Assembly: GCA_024763035.1 (NCBI GenBank)
Contig: JANTGG010000003.1
Location: forward strand, 20,574 to 84,573
Direction of reading: 5' to 3'
From: Desulfocapsa sp.
Lineage (GTDB): Bacteria; Desulfobacterota; Desulfobulbia; Desulfobulbales; Desulfocapsaceae
DNA: 64,000 nucleotides
The notes beneath the pieces are model-generated. The model worked only from the letters and a program-made list of their open reading frames with translations. It was not told the DNA's origin and did not search any database. Within the stretch, counting starts at the first letter, position 1; each line of letters opens with the position of its first letter. Shown piece after piece: positions 8,661-17,844 of the stretch. The position numbers and the translations under genes are program-made.

Positions 8661-10085
8661 CTACTTGTTCAGCTCCCTTGCAAACAGTTCATTGGCTACC
8701 TTCGGATTGGCCTTGCCCTTGGTCTGCTGCATCAACTGTCCCACAAAATACCCCATGAGTTTGCTCTTACCGCCCTTAAAATCCGCCGCCTGCTCCGGAT
8801 TGTCGAGAATAATCTGCTGAACCATTGTCAGCAGCTCTCCTTCGTCGGATACCTGGATAAGATTCTTCTCCTTCACCACCTCTTCAGGATCTTTCCCCGA
8901 TGCCATCATCTCCAGGAAAACCGTCTTGGCGATCTTTCCCGAAATTGTCCCCTTATCAATCATCTGTAGAAGTGCTCCCAGCTGTTCCGGCTGAATCCTG
9001 CAGGTGGTCACATCCTCCCCTTTGAGTTCACGGAGAAGTTCAGTCATCATCCAGTTGGAAACTTTTTTGGCATTGCCGCAGCTTGTAACAGCAGCTTCAA
9101 AATAATCGGCAAGATCACGGGACGCCGTGAGGATGGAAGCATCGTACTCCGGAAGCTCATATTCACTGACAAAGCGCTCCCTGCGGGCATCAGGCAGCTC
9201 CGGCAGACTCTCTCTGATCTTCTCAACCCATTCTTTTTCTATGACCACCGGGATAAGATCCGGACAGGGAAAATACCGGTAATCATGGGCCTCCTCCTTA
9301 CTGCGCATGGACTCGGTTCTGTTCCTGTTCGCATCCCAGAGAAGCGTTGCCTGGCTAATCTGTCCTCCGTCAAGGAGTATATCCCGCTGCCGGCGTACCT
9401 CGTATTCCAGGGCTGCCTGCACGTTTTTAAAGGAGTTCATATTCTTGAGCTCCGTGCGTGTACCAAGCTCTTCCTGTCCCACCGGTCTCAGTGATATGTT
9501 GGCGTCACAGCGAAAACTCCCTTCCTGCATATTGCCGTCACAGATATCAAGATAACGAAGGATGGCATGTATCTTCCGCAGATAGGCATACGCCTCATCC
9601 GGGGAACGCATATCCGGCTCGGAGACAATTTCCAGAAGGGGTGTACCGGTGCGGTTCAGATCCACATAGGAAACCGGCTCCCGATCATCATGCATCAACT
9701 TTCCTGCATCTTCCTCCATGTGCATCCGGGTAATACCGATCACCTTTGTTTCCCCATCCACTTCTATCTCCACCTTACCGAACTCAACAATGGGAAGATC
9801 AAATTGTGACGTCTGATACCCCTTGGGCAGATCGGGATAAAAGTAATTCTTTCTGGCAAACTGATTAAAACTGTTAATGGTGGAGTCCGTTGCCAATCCC
9901 ATCTTGATGGAATATTCAACGACCTTCCTGTTCAGTACCGGCAAAACACCCGGCATACCAAGACAGACCGGGCAGGTGTGGCTGTTGGGCGGTGCACCGA
10001 ATTCTGTGGAACAGCCGCAAAATATTTTGGATTTTGTTTTCAGCTGGGCATGGATCTCAAGCCCGATTACAGTTTCAAATTCCAT
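8661..10085 (-). CDS. gatB: Asp-tRNA(Asn)/Glu-tRNA(Gln) amidotransferase subunit B
   Basis: GatB is the kinase/tRNA-binding subunit of GatCAB, which converts mischarged Glu-tRNA(Gln) or Asp-tRNA(Asn). The start [22 protein letters not shown], the zinc-site region (C-x-C at CGCST and CPVCLGMPG, residues 22-47), [16 protein letters not shown] (about 82-97) and SFRCDANIS (about 190-198) are diagnostic, and the C-terminal YqeY-like tail is complete (474 residues). gatA and gatC are not in this window. Its neighbours are a 181-residue unknown gene upstream (33 bases) and radC downstream (15 bases). Confidence 0.97.
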   Translation of the reverse strand: MEFETVIGLEIHAQLKTKSKIFCGCSTEFGAPPNSHTCPVCLGMPGVLPVLNRKVVEYSIKMGLATDSTINSFNQFARKNYFYPDLPKGYQTSQFDLPIVEFGKVEIEVDGETKVIGITRMHMEEDAGKLMHDDREPVSYVDLNRTGTPLLEIVSEPDMRSPDEAYAYLRKIHAILRYLDICDGNMQEGSFRCDANISLRPVGQEELGTRTELKNMNSFKNVQAALEYEVRRQRDILLDGGQISQATLLWDANRNRTESMRSKEEAHDYRYFPCPDLIPVVIEKEWVEKIRESLPELPDARRERFVSEYELPEYDASILTASRDLADYFEAAVTSCGNAKKVSNWMMTELLRELKGEDVTTCRIQPEQLGALLQMIDKGTISGKIAKTVFLEMMASGKDPEEVVKEKNLIQVSDEGELLTMVQQIILDNPEQAADFKGGKSKLMGYFVGQLMQQTKGKANPKVANELFARELNK

Positions 10086-10118
10086 TGTTCACTCACTTCC
10101 TTGCAAATTGATAAGACT

Positions 10119-10664
10119 TCAGGCCCTCTCGGCCTTATTTACCCACTCCCTTACCTTCAGGAGCTCCTCACGCCACTCAGCACTCACACGCAGTTTCAAA
10201 AAGACCCGAAGCAGATCCATCATCACCCGAATCAACTCCTCAAAAAGAAAGATCCGTTCGAGAATCATGCCCTCCTGTTCTTCCGGGTTATTCTTATTGC
10301 CAGACTCTGTGCCGCCGGTCTTGGGAAGCTTCACATTACGAAACTCCATGAGGGCTGCAGCCATGGTAAAATTCCACTCGTAATCGTTGTATGCCAGCTG
10401 TATCCTGGCCTGTTCCAGTTTTTTGCCCATGGTCAACCCGGTACGGGCCTCCTGCAGTTCCGTCTGCAGTCCCCGGCAAATAAGCTTCTCATTGGACTCC
10501 CCTTCCCCGTATTCAAGAAGCATGTGCTTCTCAAATACGACCACGATATCACCTTCACCGGGCAGGGCAACAACACCGCCCCGCTCTTCACTCTTCCACC
10601 AGAGCCAGGTGAGAAATTCCTGTCCTATAAACCGTTTTTCAACGATAAGATCCACTAAATCCAT
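10119..10664 (-). CDS. Conserved-looking protein, paired with RdgC-like gene
   Basis: I do not recognise this 181-residue protein. It begins MDLVDLIVEKRFIGQEFLTWLWWKSEERGG..., has an apparent mixed alpha/beta N-terminal half and a C-terminal helical part (residues 130-181, FLFEELIRVMMDLLRVFLKL). It sits 15 bases downstream of the RdgC-like gene and 33 upstream of gatB, so all three are likely co-transcribed. The first half (IGQEFLTWLW) resembles the C-terminal region of RdgC-family proteins, so this may be the second half of a split RdgC: the preceding gene carries the N-terminal part only. That is inference. Confidence 0.55.
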   Translation of the reverse strand: MDLVDLIVEKRFIGQEFLTWLWWKSEERGGVVALPGEGDIVVVFEKHMLLEYGEGESNEKLICRGLQTELQEARTGLTMGKKLEQARIQLAYNDYEWNFTMAAALMEFRNVKLPKTGGTESGNKNNPEEQEGMILERIFLFEELIRVMMDLLRVFLKLRVSAEWREELLKVREWVNKAERA

Positions 10665-10679
10665 TGTGTTCCCCCGATC

Positions 10680-11285
10680 CTATAAAAAGACGTCTGCAGT
10701 GATCGCCGCAAGTTTATCCAGCTCATCCTCTTCCAGCAGATGTTCCCCGCATAAATAGGGAATCTGCTGCACCAGCGTCAGATCGAAACTGTCTTTAAAG
10801 AGGTCTTCCAGGTATGCCTGCGCCTTCTGATTGGTGGAGAAAAAGAGCAGTGTGGAATTTTCAAGATTCCAGCACAGGTCATAGACCGCCGGGACGGGCA
10901 ATGCCTTTCGCATAAGTTCGTTCTGGATCCGCTCTTTGATCTCTGTCTTCTGCGATTTGGCAATTTTAGGAATCTGTTTTTCCTTTTTTATCCGCTCTTC
11001 TTCCTTCTGCACATATTTCTTTAAAATTGCAGCTGAAACCTTGCGTTCGTCAAGCCGCATGGAAAGGGTCACGTAATTTCCGGCTGCGTAGGAGGCAAAA
11101 TCAAATTCACTGTCAAACATATTCAACACCGATACCCAGCCCAGAGAAAATTCCTCGTAGGTATCATCAATGTCTCGAAAGGCAAAGGAAACCACCCTTT
11201 CTGCTATAAAATCCCATATATTTTCAGGCAGTTCACCTTCCACACTGAAGCGGACGAAACTGGCAGTGCCGTTTAGAAACCCCAT
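10680..11285 (-). CDS. RdgC-like recombination-associated protein (short)
   Basis: A 201-residue protein beginning GFLNGTASFVRFSVEGELPEN. The order of features (an N-terminal ferredoxin-like strand, a basic helical middle with KKYVQKEEERIKKEKQ, then VPAVYDLCWNLENSTLLFFSTN and LFKDSFDLTL) matches the RdgC family, whose members are ring-shaped DNA-binding proteins. E. coli RdgC is about 303 residues, so this one is short; the following 181-residue gene may supply the missing C-terminal part. It opens the run rdgC-like / unknown / gatB / radC / hemW. Confidence 0.6.
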   Translation of the reverse strand: MGFLNGTASFVRFSVEGELPENIWDFIAERVVSFAFRDIDDTYEEFSLGWVSVLNMFDSEFDFASYAAGNYVTLSMRLDERKVSAAILKKYVQKEEERIKKEKQIPKIAKSQKTEIKERIQNELMRKALPVPAVYDLCWNLENSTLLFFSTNQKAQAYLEDLFKDSFDLTLVQQIPYLCGEHLLEEDELDKLAAITADVFL

Positions 11286-11545
11286 CTTTTACTCCATGAT
11301 CTGAAAAACAAAAAACTGATACACTCTGCAGGAACACCATTCACCCCCGGCAATTCGAAGCATCCCCTGTACATTAAAAAGAACCTGGGAGATATCTTAA
11401 TACAAAAAATCTCACTTTACTCTTAAATATGATATGGATGCAAATATTGTTGATTGCCCTCTCATGAGCTCTTCAGGCGATGAAAACTGACAGGATGCAC
11501 CATGAAATCGAAATGATGTTAATGCGGGAAGGAACCGTTTTTTTC

Positions 11546-11574
11546 TTGACATGAGAAAAATGAAATTGTATAAA
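11546..11574 (+). promoter_or_regulatory. Sigma-70-type promoter of the tRNA-Lys/tRNA-Glu unit
   Basis: TTGACA (11546-11551), a 17-base spacer and TATAAA (11569-11574) lie 12 bases before the tRNA-Lys gene. The intergenic stretch 11286-11545 upstream of it shows no gene. Confidence 0.85.
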
Positions 11575-11586
11575 AGCTTGCTTCAA

Positions 11587-11662
11587 GGGTCGTTAACTCA
11601 GTCGGTAGAGTATCTGCCTTTTAAGCAGAGAGTCGTGCGTTCGAGTCGCACACGACCCACCA
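11587..11662 (+). tRNA. tRNA-Lys (anticodon TTT)
   Basis: The acceptor arms GGGTCGT and ACGACCC pair, followed by discriminator A and an encoded CCA (11660-11662). The anticodon stem TCTGC/GCAGA encloses loop CTTTTAA with anticodon TTT, and the T-arm contains TTCGAGTC. The mature body is 73 nt plus CCA. Confidence 0.97.
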
Positions 11663-11679
11663 CATATACATAACAGATT

Positions 11680-11757
11680 GTCCCCATCGTCTAGTCAGGT
11701 CCAGGACACTGGGTTTTCATCCCAGCAACGCCGGTTCGAATCCGACTGGGGACGCCA
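11680..11757 (+). tRNA. tRNA-Glu (anticodon TTC)
   Basis: GTCCCCA pairs with TGGGGAC; the anticodon stem CTGGG/CCCAG encloses TTTTCAT with anticodon TTC; the T-arm has GGTTCGAATCC, and CCA is encoded at 11755-11757. It is 17 bases after the tRNA-Lys CCA and shares its promoter. Confidence 0.97.
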
Positions 11758-11761
11758 TGTT

Positions 11762-11801
11762 AAAAGCACCAAGGATATCCTTTATCCTTGGTGCTTTTTT
11801 T
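11762..11801 (+). terminator. Rho-independent terminator after tRNA-Glu
   Basis: A 13-bp stem AGCACCAAGGATA / TATCCTTGGTGCT with a 5-base loop is followed by T6. The A-run before the stem makes it potentially bidirectional, serving also the convergent UPF0210 gene that ends at 11856. Confidence 0.92.
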
Positions 11802-11855
11802 GTGCTCACTCCAGAGCCACCATACATATACAGCCTGAAAGAAACAGGTAAGCGA

Positions 11856-13235
11856 CTAATTCTTGAAACTATGAATGGGAGCCGGAATTCGACCTCCCCA
11901 GGCAATGAAACGTGATGACTTATTCACATTTCGCACTTCCATCACAGGGCTCTCACCAAACAGTCCGCCAAAGCTCACGATATCCCCTGCCTTCTTCCCG
12001 GGTACGGGAATAAGTCTGGCGGCAGTAGTTTTGTTATTGATCATGCCCACTGCCATCTCATCGGCGATGATTGCTGCTATGGTATCACTATCCACATCGC
12101 CGGGAATGGGAACCATATCAAGCCCCACTGAGCAGACACAGGTCATTGCTTCGAGTTTTTCGATGGTCAGCTGCCCTTTAGCCACAGCATCGGCAAGAAC
12201 AGCGTCCTCCATCACCGGTATAAACGCACCGCTTAAGCCCCCCACACTCTTGGAGGCAAAGATCCCCCCCTTTTTCACAGCATCATTAAGAAGGGCGACG
12301 ATTGCCGTCGAACCGGGAGCCCCGATTGCATCAACACCTATGATCGAGAGAATCTCACCAACAGAATCACCAACCTTGGGTGTGGGAGCAAGGGAAAGAT
12401 CCACGACACCGAATGCCACACCAAGTTCCCTGGAAACCTGCCTCCCGATCAGCTCCCCACACCTGGTTACCCGAAAGGTGATCTGTTTTATCTCTTCTGC
12501 AATATCATCAAGACAAAGGTTTTCTTTTCCTTTTGATCTGATGGTCTTCTCAAGGGAGCGGGCAATCACTCCGGGCCCTGATACGCCGACGTTTAAAACC
12601 ACATCGGCCTCCTCCACTCCATGAATAGCTCCAGCCATAAAAGGATTATCACCTGGCTGATTGCAGAAAACCACAAATTTTGCTGCCCCGAACCCACCCT
12701 GATCCGCTGTCTGTTCAGCAAGTTGAGAAACGGTTGTTCCCATCATTGCGATGGCATCCATATTAATCCCCTTGTTGGAGGAACCAACATTTATAGAGGC
12801 ACAGAGCCTGCTTGTCCCGGCAAGTGCCCGTGGAACTGAACGGATAAAAGCAAGATCAGTTGCAGTCATCCCCTTTTCCACCTGAGCAGAAAAACCGCCA
12901 AGTATATCAACACCTGCCTGTTCTGCCGCCGAGTCAAGGCTTCCTGCCAGCTGCACAAACTCGTCCTCACTGAAACCAGCACCTACAAAGGCAGCAGGCG
13001 TCACAGAGATACGTTTATTCATAACAGGGATGCCATATCTGGTGGCAACCTCATTGCAGGTGTCAACAAAGGCATCGGCATGAAGGGCAATCTTTTTCTC
13101 AACATTTTTGCAGGTCTGTTCTGCACTCCCCGCCCGGCAATCAAGAAGATTAATCCCCATGGTTACAGTCCTTACATCGAGATTCTCCTTCTGAATCATC
13201 TCGACTGTCGACAATATCTGGTCACTGCGAAGCAT
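11856..13235 (-). CDS. UPF0210 / PFL-family protein (DUF711)
   Basis: The 459-residue protein matches the UPF0210 (DUF711) family in length and in segments such as TVTMGINLLDC (about 24-34), NKRISVTPAAFVGAG, SSNKGINMDAIAMMG and GGLSGAFIPVMEDA. The family has a pyruvate-formate-lyase-like fold but lacks its glycyl-radical motif, and its function is unknown. It is nearly always encoded next to a small ACT-domain protein, and here the ACT gene ends one base before its start, confirming the pairing. It is the last gene of a nadB / ACT / UPF0210 unit. Confidence 0.92.
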   Translation of the reverse strand: MLRSDQILSTVEMIQKENLDVRTVTMGINLLDCRAGSAEQTCKNVEKKIALHADAFVDTCNEVATRYGIPVMNKRISVTPAAFVGAGFSEDEFVQLAGSLDSAAEQAGVDILGGFSAQVEKGMTATDLAFIRSVPRALAGTSRLCASINVGSSNKGINMDAIAMMGTTVSQLAEQTADQGGFGAAKFVVFCNQPGDNPFMAGAIHGVEEADVVLNVGVSGPGVIARSLEKTIRSKGKENLCLDDIAEEIKQITFRVTRCGELIGRQVSRELGVAFGVVDLSLAPTPKVGDSVGEILSIIGVDAIGAPGSTAIVALLNDAVKKGGIFASKSVGGLSGAFIPVMEDAVLADAVAKGQLTIEKLEAMTCVCSVGLDMVPIPGDVDSDTIAAIIADEMAVGMINNKTTAARLIPVPGKKAGDIVSFGGLFGESPVMEVRNVNKSSRFIAWGGRIPAPIHSFKN

Positions 13236-13236
13236 A

Positions 13237-13815
13237 TCACACCTCCACTACGCCGCTGCACGGCGTAGCAATCTCATGGGTCGCTTTGAAGATATCGTTG
13301 TGCTGAAGGACGATATCGAGTTTTTCTTTCCTGCCAAGTTCGCGTAGATCCGAACGCAGCAGAGACATACTTGCAACCGGAGTCAGATCCACCTGAAAGA
13401 TCATGGTGTACAGGCTATGTTCCCGGGTTGTATTCAAATCAAGGATATTGATATCCCTTCTATGAAAAAAGTGCCCCATGATACTCACCAGTCCCTTCCG
13501 GTTTTCTCCCTGTGCTGTAACAACAAATGTCTCAGCGGGCAGGTTGTTTTTCTCTATTTCCAGGGGCACATCCATCTCCTTTATGGTGATTTCAAGTTTT
13601 GTCTCAGAAGCGATATGGGAAAAACCTGCTATAACATCCTCAGGAGTCACCACATCCTCGAACTCGGCTATAAGAATCATTGAAAAATATCCACCAAGAA
13701 CCGACTGGTTTAAATCGGCAAGATCACCGTCCAACTCAAGAACAGCTCTACTGATATCTGCAACAATCCCGGGTCTGTCCTTGGACATTACCGATATAAC
13801 TAACTGTTTTTTCAT
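13237..13815 (-). CDS. Two-ACT-domain protein (partner of UPF0210)
   Basis: This protein of 192 residues holds two ACT domains: the first at about 1-80 (KKQLVISVMSKDRPGIVADI), the second at about 98-180 (FVVTAQGENRKGLVSIMGHF). ACT domains bind small ligands, often amino acids, and regulate a partner. The usual UPF0237 companion of UPF0210 is about 90 residues with one ACT domain, so this doubled form is larger than normal. I chose ATG at 13815, with GGAG 11 bases upstream; a GTG at 13827 would overlap the nadB stop. It lies between nadB and the UPF0210 gene. Confidence 0.85.
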   Translation of the reverse strand: MKKQLVISVMSKDRPGIVADISRAVLELDGDLADLNQSVLGGYFSMILIAEFEDVVTPEDVIAGFSHIASETKLEITIKEMDVPLEIEKNNLPAETFVVTAQGENRKGLVSIMGHFFHRRDINILDLNTTREHSLYTMIFQVDLTPVASMSLLRSDLRELGRKEKLDIVLQHNDIFKATHEIATPCSGVVEV

Positions 13816-13820
13816 TATAT

Positions 13821-15446
13821 TCAGCACTCCAACATATCAATCTGCCATTTTTGACCATTCATTTTCCGTTTAAATACGGTCGGATGGGGATGCTTGTCCA
13901 GACTCTTGTAATCGATGGTATAATGCAAACCCCTGGATTCTTTTCTCTCCATTGCCGACTGAATAATCAGCAGGGCATTGAGAGCAATGTTCCTCAGCTC
14001 AATCATATTAGGGGTAATAATATACTCATGGTAAAACTGATCAATTTCCTGAAAGATTACTGCCATTCGTTTTTTGGCAAGCTCCAGTCGTTTCTCAGAT
14101 CGGACGATCCCGACATAATTCCACATGGTCCGACGAATAACATCCCAGTTATGATTAATCAGAATTTCTTCACTGAGTTTTCGGGCATTACCACTTTTCC
14201 AGACATCGACATCCGGCAATTCAAAAGATTGCAAGCGGTCCCAGCTCTTCTGACAATAGTCGGCGGCGCGGTCTGCAAAAACCACAGCCTCCAAAAGTGA
14301 ATTACTGGCCAATCGATTCCCACCATGCAGACCGGTACTTGCAGTTTCTCCCAGGGCCATCAATCCAGGAATGGAAGTTCGTCCGTTTCTATCTGTCCGC
14401 ACACCCCCACACATGTAATGCGCTGCAGGAACAACCGGAATAGGCTGCTTACTGATATCAATTCCACGACTCAGGCATCGATTAAAAATTGTTGGGAATC
14501 GCTTCATCAGAAATTCAGCATCCCGAAAACTGATATCGAGATAGACACAATCTTCACCTGTCTCCTTCAGTTCACTGTCTATTGCCCTTGCCACAGTGTC
14601 ACGGGTGGCAAGATCTTCCCTGGGATCATACTTCTTCATAAACGGCACCCCATCCCTCCCGACAAGGACTGCCCCCTCACCCCTAACTGCCTCTGATATA
14701 AGGAAGTTTTTCTCCTGTGGATGATACAGGCAGGTTGGATGGAATTGAACGAACTCCATATTCTCCATTTCTGCCCCTGCCCTGAAAGCCATGGCAAGCC
14801 CGTCCCCGGTTGCGATATCCGGATTAGTCGTATAAAGGTATACTTTCCCGACCCCACCACTGCAGAGAGCAGTCACCTTTGCCCGATAGGGCTCAACACT
14901 CTCCCCTTCCATTACATACGCCCCGACACACCGCGACCCCATATTGGAACCACAAGCTTCCGGGACCATCAACAGGTCAACAGCAATGTGATTTTCCAGA
15001 AGCGTTATATTTTCAGTCGCCCGGGCACTCTCAAGCAACGCCCTCTCAATCTCCCTGCCGGTGAGATCATAGGAATGCGCAACCCTACGATGACTATGCC
15101 CCCCTTCCCTGCCCAAAGAATACCCCGAAGTTGTTGCACCATCCTTCACAAAATCCACACCGATCCTCACCAGTTCACGAACACGAGCAGGACCGTCACT
15201 GACGACAAGGTCCACAACGGATTCATCACACAAGCCCGCCCCGGAGAGAAGGGTGTCATTGATATGGGACGCCATACTGTCATCTTCTTCCAACACAGCA
15301 GCTATGCCACCCTGAGCAAGATTGGTGGCAGTATCCACATCCCTCTTTTTGGTGACCATCACCACCGTGCCCATCTCTGCACACTTCAAAGCAAAGGAGA
15401 GTCCGGCAATACCACTTCCAATTATCAAAAAATCACTTTTCACCAC
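13821..15446 (-). CDS. nadB: L-aspartate oxidase
   Basis: NadB oxidises L-aspartate to iminoaspartate, the first step of de novo NAD synthesis. The protein begins VKSDFLIIGSGIAGLSFALK, an FAD-binding GxGxxG, and shows the family motifs NLAQGGIAAV, HSYDLTGREIE, EFVQFHPTCL, YDPREDLATRD, PAAHYMCGG and LHGGNRLASNSLLEA. With the GTG at 15446 (or 15443) and AAGGGGG just upstream, its length is 541 residues, as in E. coli. The longer frame to 15671 would read through the parS site and has no supporting homology. nadA and nadC are not in the window; the gene heads the nadB / ACT / UPF0210 operon, divergent from parA. Confidence 0.95.
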   Translation of the reverse strand: MVKSDFLIIGSGIAGLSFALKCAEMGTVVMVTKKRDVDTATNLAQGGIAAVLEEDDSMASHINDTLLSGAGLCDESVVDLVVSDGPARVRELVRIGVDFVKDGATTSGYSLGREGGHSHRRVAHSYDLTGREIERALLESARATENITLLENHIAVDLLMVPEACGSNMGSRCVGAYVMEGESVEPYRAKVTALCSGGVGKVYLYTTNPDIATGDGLAMAFRAGAEMENMEFVQFHPTCLYHPQEKNFLISEAVRGEGAVLVGRDGVPFMKKYDPREDLATRDTVARAIDSELKETGEDCVYLDISFRDAEFLMKRFPTIFNRCLSRGIDISKQPIPVVPAAHYMCGGVRTDRNGRTSIPGLMALGETASTGLHGGNRLASNSLLEAVVFADRAADYCQKSWDRLQSFELPDVDVWKSGNARKLSEEILINHNWDVIRRTMWNYVGIVRSEKRLELAKKRMAVIFQEIDQFYHEYIITPNMIELRNIALNALLIIQSAMERKESRGLHYTIDYKSLDKHPHPTVFKRKMNGQKWQIDMLEC

Positions 15447-15458
15447 AACCCCCTTCAG

Positions 15459-15474
15459 TGTTTCACGTGAAACA
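15459..15474. promoter_or_regulatory. parS: parS centromere site
   Basis: TGTTTCACGTGAAACA is a perfect 16-bp copy of the widely conserved chromosomal parS consensus. It lies in the nadB leader, 12 bases from its GTG, and 229 bases before the parA start, so ParB bound here could also influence nadB and parA expression. Confidence 0.97.
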
Positions 15475-15702
15475 TATGCAAACCAGATTGAAAAACAGTG
15501 TGCCCAATGTATCGCTGACGGCGGTGAAAGGCAAGGACTTGGTCTTTTTACCTGGTTTTTTTTCTTTTCAGGAGAATAACATTGTGACTTGTTCGGAAAT
15601 ACGATAAAAATGAGTGTCAGAAAACGTATCGCCATCACACTATCGGGTGCAAGCTGTACTTTGCAAATCAACCAAAAGCAGATATCTGTTTACGGGGAAC
15701 AC

Positions 15703-16479
15703 ATGGAAAAAGGCAAGATTGTAGCAGTCGCAAACCAGAAGGGCGGAGTTGGCAAAACCACATCCGCCGTCAGCCTGGCATCTGCCCTGGCTAGAAAGAA
15801 GAAAAAAGTCCTGCTCGTGGATTCCGACCCACAGGGAAACGCCTCTTCCGGATCAGGGGTGAATTTACGGGAAGTGGAAAAACACCTCTACCACTCCTAC
15901 ATGGAGGATCTGCCTGTTACTGAGATTTGCGTCACCCCGCAATCCAAGTGGAAACTTACTGTCATCCCCTCATCCATTGATCTGGCAGCAGCAGAAATGG
16001 AGCTTTTTCCCAGGGAGGAGCGGGAATTCGTACTCAAAAAACTCCTTGAGCCTGCTCAAAAAAAGTATGACTATATACTTATAGACTGTCCTCCATCCCT
16101 GGGGCTTCTGACAATTAACAGTCTAACCGCGGCAAACTCTGTTCTTATCCCCATGCAATGCGAATATTTTGCCATGGAAGGGCTTGCTCAACTTGTAAAA
16201 ACCATTCGTTCTGTCAAAAAATCACTCAACAGGGAGCTTTACATAGAAGGACTCCTTTTAACGATGTTTGACAAACGCAACAGGCTGACATTTCAGGTTG
16301 CCGATGAAATTGAAAAGCATTTTGGAGACCAGTTGTTTAAAACGGTTATCCCTCGTAATGTGCGCTTGAGTGAATGCCCAAGTCATGGTCAATCTGTGAT
16401 AGAGTATGACATTAAATCAACCGGGGCAAAAGCCTACATCAAGCTTGCCAATGAGTTTGTGAAAAGGCAGAAAAAGTAA
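15703..16479 (+). CDS. parA: Chromosome partitioning ATPase ParA (Soj)
   Basis: ParA drives segregation of replication origins together with ParB and parS. The 258-residue protein starts EKGKIVAVANQKGGVGKTTS, with the deviant Walker A KGGVGKTT (about residues 13-20), Walker A' VLLVDSDPQGN and Walker B ILIDCPPSLG. Start choice: ATG at 15703 follows ACGGGGAAC and gives the usual length; the longer frame from 15589 adds a non-homologous 38-residue head. The short form without an N-terminal HTH is the chromosomal (Soj-like) type. parB follows 33 bases later. Confidence 0.97.
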   Translation: MEKGKIVAVANQKGGVGKTTSAVSLASALARKKKKVLLVDSDPQGNASSGSGVNLREVEKHLYHSYMEDLPVTEICVTPQSKWKLTVIPSSIDLAAAEMELFPREEREFVLKKLLEPAQKKYDYILIDCPPSLGLLTINSLTAANSVLIPMQCEYFAMEGLAQLVKTIRSVKKSLNRELYIEGLLLTMFDKRNRLTFQVADEIEKHFGDQLFKTVIPRNVRLSECPSHGQSVIEYDIKSTGAKAYIKLANEFVKRQKK

Positions 16480-16512
16480 AAAGGCACTTTATTTTTCAGT
16501 AAGGAAAGAGAT

Positions 16513-17382
16513 ATGGCAAAGAAAAAAGGCCTGGGAAGGGGAGTAGACCTTCTCTTTAATCAGGAAGAGGATGAGGAAAAGTTTTTTGAGTGTGATATTG
16601 AGCAAATTGTTCCCAATCTCTACCAACCAAGACAACACTTTGATCCGGACAGTCTGCAGGAACTTGCCGACTCAATTTCCCAAAACGGGGTTATCCAGCC
16701 ATTGGTCGTTGTGGCAAATCCTGAAGGAGCCTATGAACTCATAGCAGGGGAGAGAAGGTTACGAGCCTCCAAACTGGCAGGACTGAAAGAAGTCCCGGTT
16801 GTCCTTCGGGATGTGTCCAGCGAAGAAGAACTCCTGGAGCTGGCTCTTATTGAAAATGTCCAGCGTCAGGATTTGAATCCCCTTGAAGAAGCTGAAGCCT
16901 ATGAAAAACTTATCCAGCAGTTTTCCTACACCCAGGAACAGGCTGCTGCCAAGGTAGGCAAGCAGAGATCCACCGTGGCAAACCGTCTACGACTCCTGCA
17001 ACTTCCCGATTTCATTAAGGATGATATCTGCAAACAACGCCTTTCAGAAGGGCATGCCCGAGCCTTGCTCCGTTTAACTGATGATGAGATTGCCATGAAA
17101 GAGGCAAGAGATCTGATTATCTCCAAAGGGATGTCTGTTCGTCAGGCAGAAAAACTGACCAGCAGAATGAAACAGACAAGCAAGACGGCGGGGAACAGCA
17201 AGGCAAAAGAAACACCAGTTATCCCGCAATCCTTCTCCCATTCACTTCTCACCCGTGTAAGCAACAAACTGCACTCCAAGGTTCAACTGGTTCAAAACGG
17301 AACACGGGGTAAACTCGAAATCGAATACTACTCGGTGGACGATCTGGAGCGGCTGGTTGCCCTGATCGCAGGTGAAGAATAA
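16513..17382 (+). CDS. parB: Chromosome partitioning protein ParB (Spo0J)
   Basis: ParB binds parS and spreads by its CTPase activity. The 289-residue protein has the N-terminal KKKGLGRGVDLLF motif shared by chromosomal ParBs, box I and the arginine-rich patch ELIAGERRLRASKLAG (about 76-91), ALIENVQRQDLNPLEEAEAY (about 112-131), the HTH (about 135-165), and a C-terminal dimerisation domain. Co-directional with parA, 33 bases downstream, with a perfect parS near by. No transposon or plasmid genes are associated, so this is the chromosomal partition locus. Confidence 0.97.
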   Translation: MAKKKGLGRGVDLLFNQEEDEEKFFECDIEQIVPNLYQPRQHFDPDSLQELADSISQNGVIQPLVVVANPEGAYELIAGERRLRASKLAGLKEVPVVLRDVSSEEELLELALIENVQRQDLNPLEEAEAYEKLIQQFSYTQEQAAAKVGKQRSTVANRLRLLQLPDFIKDDICKQRLSEGHARALLRLTDDEIAMKEARDLIISKGMSVRQAEKLTSRMKQTSKTAGNSKAKETPVIPQSFSHSLLTRVSNKLHSKVQLVQNGTRGKLEIEYYSVDDLERLVALIAGEE

Positions 17383-17474
17383 CAGAGTGTGTTGTTGTAC
17401 ATATAAAATATATCTACTCCAACATTCTTCATTTACCCCGCTAAGCACTTCCTTAACTCTTTGGGAGAAAACAC

Positions 17475-17768
17475 ATGGCATTACTTCAATTAACAATGAT
17501 TCCAATGGGTGAGGGCGTCAGTGTAGGTGATTATGTCAGCCTGATCCAAAAAAGTCTGGAGAAGGAAGGGGCCCGTTACCACTTGAACGATATGGGCACC
17601 GTCATCGAGGGAGATGTTCAGGAACTGCTGGGTCTCCTGGCACGAATTTACGAAACACCCTTTGAACACGGAGCTGTGAGGGTAGTTACCCAGATCGTCA
17701 TCGATGACAGACGGGACAAGGAAATTCATATCGGCGATAAAATAGAAGCTGTTTCACAGCGCCTGTGA
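17475..17768 (+). CDS. MTH1187 / UPF0045-family protein
   Basis: A 97-residue protein with the MTH1187 pattern: ALLQLTMIPMGEGVSVGDYV at the N-terminus, SxxYHLNDMGTVIEGD and a C-terminal helix. Members have a ferredoxin-like fold and some bind thiamine; substrate in this organism is unknown. It has an AGGAG-poor but acceptable leader (TTTGGGAGAAAACAC) and follows parB by 92 bases, so it may be its own unit. Confidence 0.85.
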   Translation: MALLQLTMIPMGEGVSVGDYVSLIQKSLEKEGARYHLNDMGTVIEGDVQELLGLLARIYETPFEHGAVRVVTQIVIDDRRDKEIHIGDKIEAVSQRL

Positions 17769-17844
17769 CAATCTCCATACGCACCCTGTCACCCTCTCTC
17801 TTCTCCATGGTAGTATATATAAACCCTTCACTGAATAAACCCTT

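Noticed and set aside
15447-15671. N-terminal extension of nadB to 616 residues
   Set aside because: The extra 75 residues read through parS, have no homology, and GTG 15446 has a ribosome site and gives the normal length.
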